DNA of 64,000 nt from Coniferiporia sulphurascens (taxonomy: Eukaryota > Basidiomycota > Agaricomycetes > Hymenochaetales > Hymenochaetaceae): contig NBBA01000001.1 in the NCBI GenBank assembly GCA_002794785.1, positions 3,286,001 through 3,350,000 on the forward strand, read 5' to 3'. The first letter of the stretch is position 1. Every line of letters starts with the position of its first letter. The notes beneath the pieces were generated by a model. The model was not told where the DNA came from. It worked only from the letters and a program-made list of their open reading frames with translations, and did no database searches. Positions 34,235 through 46,600 of the stretch are shown piece by piece. A program made the translations under genes and the position numbers.

Positions 34235-36208
34235 ATGAAGTCTGTTTTTATTGGTCTTTCCCTGGCCGGCGCTGCCGTGGCTCAGGTTGTGGATGGTGTC
34301 TCAATGGTCACTCTTTCTTCGTCGGGCGGCTACTATGGCGGTTCCGCGCCTCCTGCAGCAACCCAGTATGCTAGCTCTACGTCCGACGCTTCCTCTGCGC
34401 AGTACACGACTGCTCCGTCGTCGTCCTACGACATTTATTCAGTCATGCCGTATTCGTCGATGACTGCGGGGGGTTACTCAAGCTTGGATTGCGGTTATGG
34501 ATATTCCAAGGCATCCGACGGATCGTGTCAGGCGGAATCATGGGTGAGTTGGCTAATTTCTCGTGAAATAACCGGTTGGAATTTTTACACGGGTCGCATA
34601 GTATTCGTTCTCGGGATGCTACGAGACCATTATCATCAACCAGTAAGTGTCAGACTGTTACCTCCGCTTTGCGGTTCACTGATTTATGTGTACGTTGTCA
34701 AGTTCCGAGCAATGCTACGCCCAGACTGTCACGGAGACTATGACTCAGTACAACACGGTCACTGAGACTATGATGGAGGTATGTCTGTCCCCTAAAGACT
34801 CGTCGCTGTCATCCATTAACTCTGTATTATAGACTATGACAGTTACACAGACTATGACAGATATCAACACAATCACTGCAACCGAGGTAGATAGTCCTTA
34901 TGTTACCTTTATAAAGCAATTTTCTAATAACTAATTTGGCAGATAATGACTTCAACGGAGCTTGTGCCGACTACGTAGGTTTCCGCTTGCATCCAGTGTG
35001 TCTTGACCTCTTTTGACGTGTCCATTGTTCTGCAGGCGCGTTTGGGTGTCAACGGAGGTCATCGACAACACTGTCACTAACTTGTACACGCTTACTGCGA
35101 CCGACACGAAGACTGAGGTTTGTTGTTAGAATCTGCTATAACGATTATGTACCTACTTACTGCTATACACAGGTTTATGAATACACTCAAACTGCGACAG
35201 AGACGGACACAGAGGTAAATTTTGTGCATTTATTTATGTATGGTTTCTGTGACTTAACTATTCTTGCATTTAACCAGACTGCAACCTCGACTCAGCATGA
35301 GACCCAGACTGATTTCGTCACGATGACCGAGATTTCTACGCTCATCCAGCCAACGACGTATGTTAGCGTCTACGTTAGCACCGAAGTCATTGACAACACC
35401 AAGGTGAGTACTCCTCGAGCCTAATTTCATTTCAGTTACTTATCATTTTAACAGACTGTCGAGAACACGCTGACGGCTACGATGACTGATTTCATGACCA
35501 TCGTTTCGACCTCTCTTGCGACTCAGGTATGCTGTCCGCGACTTCAGTCCTTTCTATGTGTTGATGATCCTAATTTCTGCCTAGACTCAGACCCAGACGG
35601 AGACTGACAAAATGACTGTCACCGAAATTAGTACCGTCGTGGAGCCAACCACATACACGTCAGTGTATGTTAGCACTCAGGTTATTGACAACGTAAGTGG
35701 GTATTCACTACTCAGTGAACAGCTCCTTACGTTTGCCAACAGACAAAGACAATCGAGAACACTATGACGGAGCTTGTTACGGACAGCGTTACATACTTGC
35801 AGACGCTCACCGCTACGGCAACTGAAACTCAGACGGATACCGCGACGGCTACGGAGACTCAAACTGTGCAAGACACCCAGCTCGCGTCCTGCTTGAACTC
35901 TGTTCGTAATTATTTGTATCTGGAAAGTTCAACAAAACCTAACTCGTTTGGTCTAGTGCATGAGTGGCTGGTCACTGACCGTTGGGAACTCTGACACTTA
36001 CAACACGTACGCCAGCACGACGTCTGTAGCGTACTACACGTCGAGCTCTTCAGCATACATGGCCAGTGTAACTGATATGAGCTATGGCTCGTCGTCTGCT
36101 ATGGCCTACGCGTCGAGTTATGTTATGTCTTCCGCGTCGAGTTCGTCTGACTCGGCGGCCTTGGCAAGTGCGACGGCCTCCTCATCTTCCAGTGGTAGCT
36201 ATTACTAG
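34235..36208 (+). CDS. secreted Ser/Thr-rich repeat protein
   Basis: The ATG at 34235 begins a signal peptide (VFIGLSLAGAAVA). The rest is Ser/Thr-rich with few cysteines, as in heavily O-glycosylated cell-wall or extracellular proteins. The centre is built of a repeat with the core STEVIDNT: copies lie at about 35040-35095, 35351-35403 and 35647-35692, each followed by a T-rich stretch (TETQT, TMTVTQ). Exons are short and often begin and end within these units. The C-terminus is Ser/Ala/Tyr-rich and ends SGSYY, with no hydrophobic tail, so a GPI anchor is unlikely. About 10-12 exons. I recognise no catalytic domain; a structural or surface role is inferred. Confidence 0.78.
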
Positions 36209-36592
36209 TGTGTTTGAGATGACCCTCTTCGTTCCCTGACATCCGTAGATATCTACATGCGCTCGTTCCTTTTATAGTCGGACTTATACTATAGCTTTTT
36301 CGTTGTCATTGGCAAGCTCTCTGCAGTTTTCGGTATGTTCCTAAACAGATCAACGGACGATTTAGGTGTATATCTTCTGCTGTGTTGTTAATTCATTTTC
36401 TTGAATCATCTGCAAAACTCCTTTCGGGTCGAATGGACACTAATTTATGGCTGCTTTCTCTAATTTTGGCCTGGGGCTAATAAGTCTAAGCTGATTGCCA
36501 AAATGGACTTTAACTTGAAACATATTGGTTTCTCCGAGTCAGGGCTTGAATTGGTCCCCTTCTTATAGTTCGAAATTCACGACGTCGAAAAG
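36209..36592. other. intergenic region between tandem genes
   Basis: 384 bases of T-rich sequence after the secreted-protein gene, probably its 3' untranslated region, followed by the promoter of the thioredoxin-like gene. Nothing else is seen. Confidence 0.5.
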
Positions 36593-37165
36593 ATGCCATT
36601 GTTGTTGTCCGCGGACCCTACAGATCGTGCAATACCAGCAAAGGATGCAAACACAGAGTATTTGATATTCTACTCTTCCATCGACACGCAAAACCAGATG
36701 TGGTGTCCGGTGAGTCTAGTGGATGCCATCCAGCGTCGGCAACTTCGGACGTTGACTGATGGCTTCGTCCGCATATCATACAATTTTGTTGCCACCAGGA
36801 CTGCCGGAGGATCGAAGGCCTCATTCAGGACACGTTTGGACCAAAAGACGCTCAGGCTCCTACTGCGCTGGTCGTATACGTTGGCCAGCGCGAAGAGTGT
36901 GTGAATCCTCAATGATCTCGTGTTCCCCGTTCACTCATAAAGGATGCACTGGCCCCGCTCAGTTGGAGAGGCAATCCAGAAAATCCATTCCGTGATGAAC
37001 CATGGAAGGTAACTTCTGTACCAACCATCATCAGATTGAAAGATGTATGTGTCTATCCGGTCATTTGATCCTATGATATCCGGACTAATGACTCCCCACC
37101 AGAGCGCCCGCCTCGTTGATGATGAGATTAATAAGACATCGCTGGTTGCTTTCATTGGGGCATAA
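36593..37165 (+). CDS. TXNDC17-like thioredoxin (DUF953)
   Basis: Small cytosolic oxidoreductase of the TXNDC17/TRP14 family, which reduces disulfides in proteins and cystine. The ATG at 36593 begins the first exon, which ends with QMWCP. After an intron the next starts DCRR, so the redox motif WCPDC is split by the intron. It continues with FGPKDAQAPTALVVYVGQRE, then DWRGNPENPFRDEPWK, VTSVPTIIRL and a last exon SARLVDDEINKTSLVAFIGA. The length, about 130 residues, suits the family and both cysteines are present. Four exons. The third exon start was chosen at the CTCAG acceptor because it restores the family sequence. Confidence 0.88.
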
Positions 37166-37526
37166 AGAGGCTGTACTTGAATTCAGCATGCCTGTGTCCG
37201 GCTTGCGCCTTGTACTTCCATTCAACACATTTTATGCTATCGATGAGCTCAGGTTCCGCACAGCTTCCCACATTGCATCGCCTCGAAAATCGCTCCCGGA
37301 AATCGCGGCTGATTAGTACTTATGGCCTGCAACCTGGGCTACCTGGCCCAACTCGGTTTTATTCACTTAACAGCCTTGCGTAAACAGCGCATGCATCGTC
37401 CCTTCGGGTCTTTAATACGGCTTCCAGGATGCTTGAACGGCTTGAATTCGCGAGATAAGCCTCGAACACCCATTTCCTCCGTCAGGAAACACCGCAGTGC
37501 TATTATCCCTCGTCTCAGGCTTCAGG
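37166..37526. other. intergenic region between tandem genes
   Basis: 361 bases between the thioredoxin-like gene and the amidase. A reading frame open just upstream of the amidase ATG begins with GTG and is not thought to be coding. No motif was recognised. Confidence 0.45.
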
Positions 37527-39431
37527 ATGTCATCGTCTCTCAGTACTACCGCCACTCCGATGAAAGGACAGGAATCATGGACACGCATTGCGCATCGTAA
37601 GCTCCGTGATCGCGAATCGATCCTGCAAAAATACCCCCAGTGGAGACTGAAGAGTATCGTGTCGCCAAATGAAAAGGACATCTCCAAGGTACTTTTCGTT
37701 GAACTATCACCTTTCGAGATAGAAATAGTCAATTGCGACGCCACTGCCCTATTGAGCTTTGTTCGCGAACGCCGATACAGCTGTCTGCAAATCATACAAG
37801 CATTTTGTCATGCGGCCACAGTCGCCCAGGACTTGACGAACTGCCTCACGGAGATATTTTTTGACGATGCCCTTCTTCGGGCAGAGGAGCTTGATCGTCA
37901 TCTGGAACAAACGGGGGAGCTGTACGGACCCTTGCATGGGCTGCCAGTATCGGTGAAGGACCATATTAAGATCAAGGGAAAGGACACTTCGACAGGATAC
38001 GTTGCTTGGTGCTACCAAACGGTGGCCAAAGAAGACGCGGTTGCAGTGGATATCCTTAGAAGAGCTGGTGCTATCTTGTTCGTAAAAACAAATAACCCGC
38101 AGACGCTGCTGGTCCGTGATCTACCTTTACTTAACCAAGTATACTTTATAACGTAATTTAATGTAATGGGTCTCATTTTGCAGTCTTTGGAAACGAATAA
38201 TAACATATTCGGCAGAACATCCAATCCGTTCAACCGTGATTTGACACCTGGGGGGAGCAGTGGAGGCGAAAGCGCTTTAATAGCACTACACGGTAGTCCT
38301 ATGGGCATTGGTACAGACATTGGAGGAAGCATAGTGCGTCACGTTTTATTACAAAACAAAATTTCAATAATGATGTTCTGCTTTATAAGCGTCTTCCTGC
38401 TGCTTGCACTGGCCTTTACGGTTTCAAAGCGTCTGTCGGTAGGTTACCCCACAGAGGCCTTTTGGGTTCGCATGACGGCATGGATGCCATAGTTGGTGTA
38501 TTGGGTCCTATTGCTCGTTCGGTCCGGGACTTGTCTTTGTTTTGTAAGGTGATGCTTCACTACGAGCCTTGGCTGGTAGAAGCACCTCTATTGGAACTGC
38601 CATGGAAATCGGATATTGCTGAAGGGAAGGGTTTACCGTCGCAACTTTGCTTTGCTATATTGTGGGATGATAAAGTTTATAAACCACATCCTCCTATCCT
38701 TGATGCTTTAGCCAAGTGTAAAGCCCTTCTTGCCGATGCCGGGCATATATTGATTGATTGGATCCCGATGGATCATAAGAATGCCTGGGACCTGATTGTG
38801 AGTTTCATAATGGTATTAATGGCCAAAAAAAGTGACTCAATTATTTTGAATATAGACCAAACTATACTTCTTAGATGGCGGAGAGGAATATGAGGCGATT
38901 CTAAAAGAGTCGGGCGAGCCTCCGGTTCCACAAACAAAGTGGATTTTGGACCAGGCTCCAAACAATAGGAAGCCCTTCTCCATTGGAGAGACCTTTCGAT
39001 TAAATCTGGAGCGAGAAGCCTTTCGCCATAAGTTGCTAAAACACTGGAATGATACAAAAACTAGAACAGGAACGGGCAGACCGGTCGATGCCATCCTCGC
39101 ACCAGTTGCGCCAACCCTAGCTCCAAAACACGGTGCAACGAAATGGTGGGGATATACCTCGTATTGGAACTTGGCGGATTATCCCGCCGCAGTTTTCCCT
39201 GTCGGACGCTACACAGGAGACGGCGGAGGAGAGCGGCGGGAAGTACCTCCCCGGGCCGCACTAAATGGAACTGGGACTGAATGCGGAGAGGCCGTTGAAC
39301 AATGGGAACCGGCCCTACAGGAGGGTCTTCCGGTCGGCTTGCAGCTCATTGGACGCCGATTAAATGAAGAGAAGGTTTTGGGAATGTTGGACGTGATCGA
39401 TAAAATTGTTAACAAAGAGAGACATTGCTAG
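37527..39431 (+). CDS. amidase-signature family hydrolase
   Basis: Ser-Ser-Lys amide hydrolase like the fungal acetamidase/general amidase group (fatty-acid amide hydrolase relatives). The ATG at 37527 is the first in frame. The catalytic Lys lies in LPVSVKDHIKIKG (near 37945). The signature sequence is TPGGSSGGESALIA (near 38245) followed by GTDIGGS, giving both serines. Then come LPAACTGLYGFKASVGRLP and GLLGSHDGMD. The C-terminal part ends LPVGLQLIGRR, usual for this family. Four to five exons; all three catalytic residues are present. The substrate cannot be inferred. It converges with the MOCS1 gene. Confidence 0.9.
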
Positions 39432-39891
39432 AAAAACGAGAGACGTCTTGTATACACTTTAATAACGACCACGGGTACCCTAGTCATCCCTTTGAGTTGG
39501 TTCCCGGATGATCGGACGAGGAAGACCAGAACAGAACCCATTTGAGAATGTCGGGTTTGGATGTACAGAGTGAACACTAATTGACCGCCCCAGTTTCATT
39601 GAAAACTCGGATGATCGACATGTGTGAACATAAGCTGGGGCGCAAGAAAAAGAGAAGGTACACCAGATATCGTAGGTCGCCTAGGACGCAGCCCAAAAAA
39701 TCAGACCGGCCGGTATTGACAGTAGCGTACATATCCGGACGTATTATGACGCAACCGGTTCAATTTTGAACACCTAACGCGCGCAAATAGAGTTGGCAAA
39801 AGATAACATGTTATATATGTGACCTAATTATAGCCAAGCAAGGTTACCGCACCGGCCGTCAGATGGGAGGGAGTCACACTCACATTATAAA
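39432..39891. other. convergent intergenic region
   Basis: 460 bases between the amidase and MOCS1 ends. It should hold both 3' untranslated regions. A 62-codon frame at 39581-39769 is not supported by any family. Confidence 0.5.
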
Positions 39892-42154
39892 CTAAGGATC
39901 ATCCTTTTCGTCGAGAGATCTCATAAAATCTCCACTTTTTCCACCTGACTTGTTTGTGACACAGATGTCAGCGATAATCATATCTTTACCCGCCACAGCC
40001 TTGAGCATATCCCAGACTGTGAGGAGGCTAACGGAAACTGCGGAAAGTGCCTCCATCTCAACGCCCGTCTTGCCGTCGCAAGTGACAGTAGCTTGGCAAA
40101 GGATGCTATACTTGCTGGTATCCTTTTTGGCTATCGGGTGAGTTTCGATGTTGAGTTCGACAGAAACATGCGACAGGGAAATCGGATGGCAAAGGGGAAT
40201 CAGGTCTGATGTTTTCTTGCTAGCCATTATTCCCGCCAGTTGAGCGACGGATAAAACATCCCCCTTTGATTTTGCTTTTTCTTTGGCGCGGATGATGCTG
40301 ACATCAAAATTCGCGACCTTAGCTTTCTCTGAGTGATTGGAAATAAGGTCGTAGGCAATTTCGGAAATGTAGATTCGACCCTGGGCGGTGGCGGACCTCT
40401 GGGTAATTTCCTTTCCAGAAATATTTACCATCCTAGGCCTGCCTTGGTCGTCGATATGCGTCAAAGACTCTGCAGCACAAGCGGACCAAGAAAAGGCTCT
40501 CGAAGTATAAAGCCTCGAGGCAAGCCGGCGTCGTTCAAGGGGAAGATGCTTTCTAAATTGCACTGGAGTCCGGGTGGCTGGACGCTGTGAAGACATGGAT
40601 GTTTGAAGTAATTTATCTGCCGACGATTGAGAGAAGCAATGAGGACTATGATACACGGATTTGACGTAGTACAATTTTCACGAAAAAATACACTCAACCT
40701 CCAATCAAAATCATAGGTCGATTCTTGATAACATCGATATCTTCCATGCCCGCGTGCTTCTCCTTTTTGTCGCCAAGAGCTGTCCGAGCGACCTGCATCA
40801 GTTCTTCATCTGAACTGCCGCTACGCAAGAGATCCCTCAGGGAAACCTCCTTGCTATCAAACAAGCAGACCTTGGGACATGTTGGTGTTCTCGGAACGTC
40901 ATAGATGATAGCTTTTTTACGCACTTTTATTTGACCATCCGCGGTGATGCGCAGGCGATTACAAGAACCACAGAAGTGATCAGACATGCTGCTGATAAAA
41001 CCAAACGAGCCGCGATACCCGGGAACTTTGTACGAACGAGCCGTATCGTTTACTTCATCGGACAATTTGAGTATACCAGGATGGATGGTCGAAATGCGCG
41101 ACAAAAGTTCTGACGAGGCTATCATCTTCTGTTTGTCCCATTTATTCCCTGTTGAACGATGTGAGGACAAGGACGAATATGTTCCCCTGTAGTACTGACC
41201 GCTGAATGGCATGAACTCTATGAAGCGTACTGAAAGCGCGTCTTCTTTCGTTAGCTCCAGAAACTGCGGAATTTCCATGTCGTTCAAGCCTCGAATTATG
41301 ACAGCATTGAGTTTGACAGACTCCAGATCGGGAGATTTCAAGGCAGAGTCGAGCGAACGCAGAACAGCCTCGTGACCCGGCCTTCGCGTCATGAGCTCGA
41401 ACTTGAACGGATCGAGAGTATCCAAACTAGCGATGGCGTGAGTTAGGGCAAAGAATCTTCAAAGAATACTTTACCTTAGATTTAAATGTGTGAGTCCACT
41501 TTCCACGAGTTTTGGTAGCTTTCTGTGTAAGGCTACGCCATTACTAGTCATCGCTATTGATTTCAGACCGTATCGGCGGAGTTCATTAAGACGAGCTGGG
41601 AGAGGGTAATCAAAATCCCGTTTTGATCACCTTGGGCCTTCAAAACGCACCGACTAGCTCTACGATGCTCTTGCGAACAGTGGGTTCTCCGCCCGTTAAG
41701 CGAATTTTTGTCACACCGTTTTTAACGAAGACCGACGCCAGTCGAATAATCTCATCATCGGAGAGAATATTTTCACTGGGACTGAGCTCTGTTCCCTCGC
41801 TAGGCATGCAGTAAAAACCTTCGGAACACACTAAGCGGTTTGATATGGATTAAACACCACTCAATATAAGCTTACAGCGCAGATTGCATCGTTCAGTCAA
41901 AGATATCCGCAGGTAGTCATGCCGACGTTTATGGGAGTCGAAGAGAGCAGGTGATGTGGGGTATAAATGATCTACTTCCGCTATCCTGCGCTACAGGAAC
42001 GCTGGCGGTCAGCTATCCGTATAAAGTGATAGTTGCTATCGGCACTCACCCGAGCTGCGTCCTGGGCGGCGGCATGCAAGCTAGATGTACTCGTTTGAAA
42101 CCCTCGGTGTATCTGCAGCACCCGAGGGTGTTTCGCGCACAGGGCTTTGAGCAT
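39892..42154 (-). CDS. MOCS1: molybdopterin precursor synthesis gene, MoaA plus MoaC (MOCS1/cnxABC)
   Basis: Codes both enzymes that turn GTP into cyclic pyranopterin monophosphate, the first step of molybdenum-cofactor synthesis. The ATG at 42154 begins MLKALCAKHPRVLQIHR, a likely mitochondrial presequence. The MoaA part has the radical-SAM cluster ERCNLRCFYCMP (split by an intron), TGGEPTVRK, and the second iron-sulfur site FCGSCNRLRI. It ends MILIGG before a TGA at 40696-40694. The MoaC part (from ATG 40596) has LTHIDDQGRPRMVNISGKE, LIPLCHPI and VTCDGKTGVEMEAL, and ends at 39892. An intron 40698-40617 would skip the stop and fuse the two in frame. Molybdenum enzymes such as nitrate reductase are expected in this fungus. 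Confidence 0.92.
40617..40698 (-). promoter_or_regulatory. optional intron deciding Gly-Gly end or MoaA-MoaC fusion
   Basis: 82-nt stretch with donor GTTGAG and acceptor GGCAG. The donor falls within the codon of the second terminal glycine (G|GT TGA). Retained, the message ends MoaA with Gly-Gly and a stop. Removed, the frame continues as Asp-Lys-Leu-Leu-Gln into MoaC. A branch-site-like CTCAAT lies about 10 bases before the acceptor. Splicing itself is inferred. Confidence 0.65.
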
Positions 42155-42392
42155 GTCGAATGTTGAAAGCGTTTGGGACCACGCCCATCATTTGAGAGAT
42201 TAGGAAAAGGAACCCGCGTGTAAAATCAGAGGCGATGTTTAGTCATACTGTGCCTTGCTCCGAGAGTACTCTCGCATCCAATCATCACAGTTCATACGCG
42301 TCTTCTCAGACCTCGGGGTAGCCAACCACATCACTGCTTATCTCTAACTTTAGAGTGCTCATTTAACTTTAACAAAACTTTCACGACAAACG

Positions 42393-43347
42393 ATGTTCGC
42401 TGGCTGGTTCGCCGAAAAGGCTGGTGGATCAGATGGTGCGCTTGCAAATGGCACGACAGCAGAGGACAGTGCACGCAGAGACACTCAACCCGCTGTCGAC
42501 CCTCAGCCCTCGGTCGCGCCCGAATATAAGAAGTCCGGTTCTTCGTCTCCTATCTCTTATCATGACCGCGCCATCGGTCAAACAGGCGAAAAGCTGCGCG
42601 AAATGCAGCCTGTGGATCCATACCGTGGTGTTACGAGCCCTCAAATTATTTCCGACCAGGAGGGTACAGAAACGCGTCAAAAAGCTCAGCCGGCAAAGAC
42701 AAGGAAGCGGACCATGCCTGAAAATATGTATGACCCCTTTGACGGTCAAAGCATTGGCATGATGGTACCAAGTGAATTTGAAGAGGCAGAGGACGATCTG
42801 TGGACGCATCTTGCACGTATTCGAGACCTGCAAAGTGAAATAGCCAGGATGCACTCGCACATGGAGGGACTAGGGGAGAGCGAGCGCTCGCATAGGTCCG
42901 GACAAACGGTAGATGACGAAACCATTAATGCGGAGGAGGAAGTGAAGGCGGCGAAGGCGGCAGAGTTTGCGAAGCTGTCGGATCGTTTCAACGGAAGAAA
43001 AGATGCGATAGACGCAATTATGACGAAGGTATGTTATAGGCTTTGTTGGTTACCTCGTGCTTCCGTTGATAGAATGCGTGTAGCTGGAGACATTGTCTCA
43101 TGCCATAAACGATTTTCATACGTCCCGTGCCCCCGTTTTTCGTCTTCTGAACGGCGCGTCAGAACATCATACGAGCGTGAAGAAACCCGATATCGAGACA
43201 AAGGAGACTATAGAGACAGTTACGAACCAAGCGAAGCTAAGAGGTTCTTTTGGTTCTTATAATGACATGATGCTAAATTGCAGTCCTGAATCGGAGCCTC
43301 CGGAAGTGCATAGCAGGCCGTTCGATCCAGACTGCCCCAATTCATGA
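42393..43347 (+). CDS. hypothetical coiled-coil protein
   Basis: About 300 residues in two exons. The first exon begins MFAGWFAEKAGG and has a disordered region rich in Ser, Pro and Gln. A segment RTMPENMYDPFDGQS precedes a predicted helix with WTHLARIRDLQSEIARMHSHM and a second helix rich in Ala, Glu and Lys, both coiled-coil-like. The second exon, entered at the TAG acceptor before LETLSHAINDF, ends at 43345-43347. I do not recognise the family. It shares a 238-base promoter region with MOCS1. Confidence 0.68.
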
Positions 43348-43622
43348 AACTTTTTGGCTGATAACTCCTCTTCTCCTCGTCTTCCCGGTAACACGTTTCT
43401 GGACTATGCCTACGGAACGAAGCGTTTACCGTTAGCAATTTGCTCGTCCTGTAATATATATATGTATATATTGATATTTTTAATTGAGTAATGTACGATG
43501 AGTACTGAAAGTTACTACATAAGTTATTCAAGAAATTTAATGAAAGTGGTCACGTGATCAATATTTACTTGTGCGACGCGAGCCCGCTGGAGGGGACGCC
43601 GAGACTGCGACAGGCTACAACC

Positions 43623-46600
43623 ATGAATACATCCAAGCAGTTGCAGACGAAGGTACATATTCAAGGCTTATACCTCTTATCGGGTACTCACGTACTTTGC
43701 AGTACTTCCAAGAAGATATCGTAAGACGTGTTAATGACTCAGACACGTCGAGTTATGGGGTGGTCATGGTCTGTCCTGTATTTATTATTTAAAGAGGGCT
43801 ATTTACCTGCTTTGTTTAGCGATGTTGGCACGATAGTGATGACGCTCAACTGGCAGAGCCCTCTGAGGATCCTCTTTTGCGGCCCCTCAAGCGTGGCGAA
43901 GTCGGTGTCTCCTTTTACCCCAATAACCTGCGCGAGATCCTTCCGGAGTCCGATTTCAAACTTATTGACCGTCCAATGCAAGCGGGGGACATCTGCAAAC
44001 GAAGATTCGAGGATGTGCAATCTGCCGTCGTCACGAATGTTGACGTCAAGTTCAAGGTCTCGCATGCGGTCAGTGGCCACAGGCTGGGCGAATGGAAGAC
44101 CGTCAATGATGTCAAGGAATTTGATGATATTGCAGTCGGTGACTTTGTCGCATATAACGATTGGATAGGACAAGTGCAAGGTGTACGCGCTTTTGAGACC
44201 ACACAAATCTTCTCATGGAAGCTCATTTTTACGTAGTTCTTTGATGAATCGACGATCCAAATTGCGGACGGCTCCTTAGTGTGCCTTCCGGAAGTTAGCG
44301 CCCGGTTAACTGTAGGGGAACGGGGAGCTGTAGGTGTCCCTCGACTTGTTCTATGCGTATACCTCACCCACATCCTGCAGGACATCATACCAAATCCACC
44401 AGAGGGTGGCGTCCAGGGTATCTTATCGTATTTATTGGGCGACTTACGACCGTCTCCTAATGACTTGGTTGTGTCGGTCAAGCACACCGTTTATGCTATT
44501 GCATGGGTAATTAAGGCAAGATTATACGAGCAGTTAGGAGAAATACTTACGCTTTTTTTCAGATGGCAATTAATCAAATGGTAAATTTCTGTAGTTAATT
44601 CTGGTCGAGCAGTGTCTTGATATCACACTCTCAGCTTACGTCAGAAGAAACAGCTATACGTCACCGGCCGCAGAGGTTCTGGTCTGGGTCCAGCGTGTCG
44701 CAACTGACTTTGCTGCGTGGTGTTAATGACCAACTCCCTCGGGTTGGTGACAGGCTTACACTTAAAGAAGCGCCGGAGAGCGTGCTTACGGTTCATGGTC
44801 AAGCAGGTCACAGGGCAGGAGTTGTGAAAGTGGAGACCTTTGTGGTATGCGAAACAGAGACAGTTGTAGACCTTTTATGGCAAGACGGATCGAAGGAAAA
44901 GGTCAGATCAACAGACCTTGTACCTTATCTGAATCCCGACGAATATGATTGCTGGTGAGTACGGTGCCCTATACTCAATCCCGCTCTGACCGATGCCCTT
45001 ATTTGTATTACAGGCCAGGCGATCATGTTGTCTGGAAGAACGAAGACGAGAAGCATGCTGCAGTCGTACAGTCGGTCAATGCAGCCGGACGCACGGCGGA
45101 CATAATATTATCCGATGGACGCCGCGAGCTTGTTTCTGTCCTTGAATTGGACCCTCATGGAACGGACGCAAATGTCAGCAACCCTCAGGAAGTATTCGGT
45201 GTACGCAGGGGGGAACTCGTATTCATTCATCGAGAGGGCACCACAAACGGCTGTGGAAGGCCCGTGGTCCCCGGTATCGGAGAGCTGGAGAGTTGGGTAT
45301 ACGAACCACCTTTCACTGAGGAAGGAGTCGGAGAATTTACGGGTTGGCGCAAAGAGCTGGACTCCGTTGGTCAGAGGATTGCCCAACGGACAGAACCACT
45401 TGTTGACGGCCAAATCATGCGACCTGTAATGGGGGACGGGAAAATTTGTTGGTTTGGTGAAATCAGTGATGTATGTTTTCTGATTACAAATCTATGAGAC
45501 TTTCACTCACGCACCAGCAGCTCTACCTAAGTGGGATTGTGGAGGTTACCCTGCCAGATTTAAGCAAGGTCGGCGTCCCTCTGGAAAGAATAACCCGTCT
45601 CAATGATGGTTTGGAACAGCTTGAAGATCTATGGGGAGATCATCTATCCGATGGACATAGTGATGACGAGTATGAAGACGAGGAAGGAAAGCCATATGAA
45701 GTCCAGGCGGATGATGGCCGGTGGCTTGCTTACAATGGCGAAGACGAAGACGAATGGGTGGAAGAGGATGAAGACGAGGCCATGGATGAGGACGAAGGCG
45801 GAGTTGCAGATGAAGACGCAAACGCAAACGAAGGCGGTGTTGACGTTGTCAGGTCAGGCACCGAGGCCCGTGGTCCTCTTTTTTATGGAATGGTTCCCGG
45901 TGCTTGGCCGGCTGGTGACGAACACGAAGAATCTATCACACCTCTAGCCTGCTCGACCCCTAGGCCTGAGTCAGCAACTGTCGATACATCAGCGACAGTG
46001 GATGGTGTGCAACAAGCTGACTCAAAAGAGCTACCCGATCCTGTTTGGAAACGATTTGAAATACTTCCTTCCGCACCCGTAGACCATGCGTTTTACAGTA
46101 CTTTACCAGCTCAACCTTCGCGACAGTTCTTGGCGCGGCTGACCAAGGAGTATCGAGCTCTTGCATCAAGCTTACCAGGTATTAGATTTCTCAGTTACTC
46201 TGTGTTTACGCTGATCCCGTTTATAGAGTCCATAATCGTCCGAACGTATGAAGACCGCACGGACTTGCTGAGAAGCCTAATCATCGGCCCAGAAAACACT
46301 CCATACGAAGATGCACCATTTGTAATAGACTGGATGCTTGATGCAAATTTCCCCCAAACGCCGCCAGTGGCTCACTTCCTAAGCTGGACGAACGGGAATG
46401 GCCGTGTCAATCCCAATTTATATGAGGAAGGTAAAGTTTGTCTCCAACGTGGCTAACAATGCACCATCTTATTATTCAAAAGGCAAAGTATGTCTCTCGA
46501 TCCTTGGGACATGGGCTGGCGAGCGCAGTGAATCCTGGAGTCCTGCAAGGTCTTCACTTCTGCAGGCTCTTGTATCGATCCAGGGACTTGTGCTTGTCAA

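Noticed and set aside
43454..43476. TATATATATGTATATA microsatellite as a promoter
   Set aside because: It lies downstream of the coiled-coil gene stop, and no gene starts at a suitable distance on its own evidence; more likely a simple AT repeat.
45660..45850. Repetitive GAAGACGAA-type sequence as a separate repeat
   Set aside because: It simply encodes the acidic tract of the UBE2O-like protein in frame.
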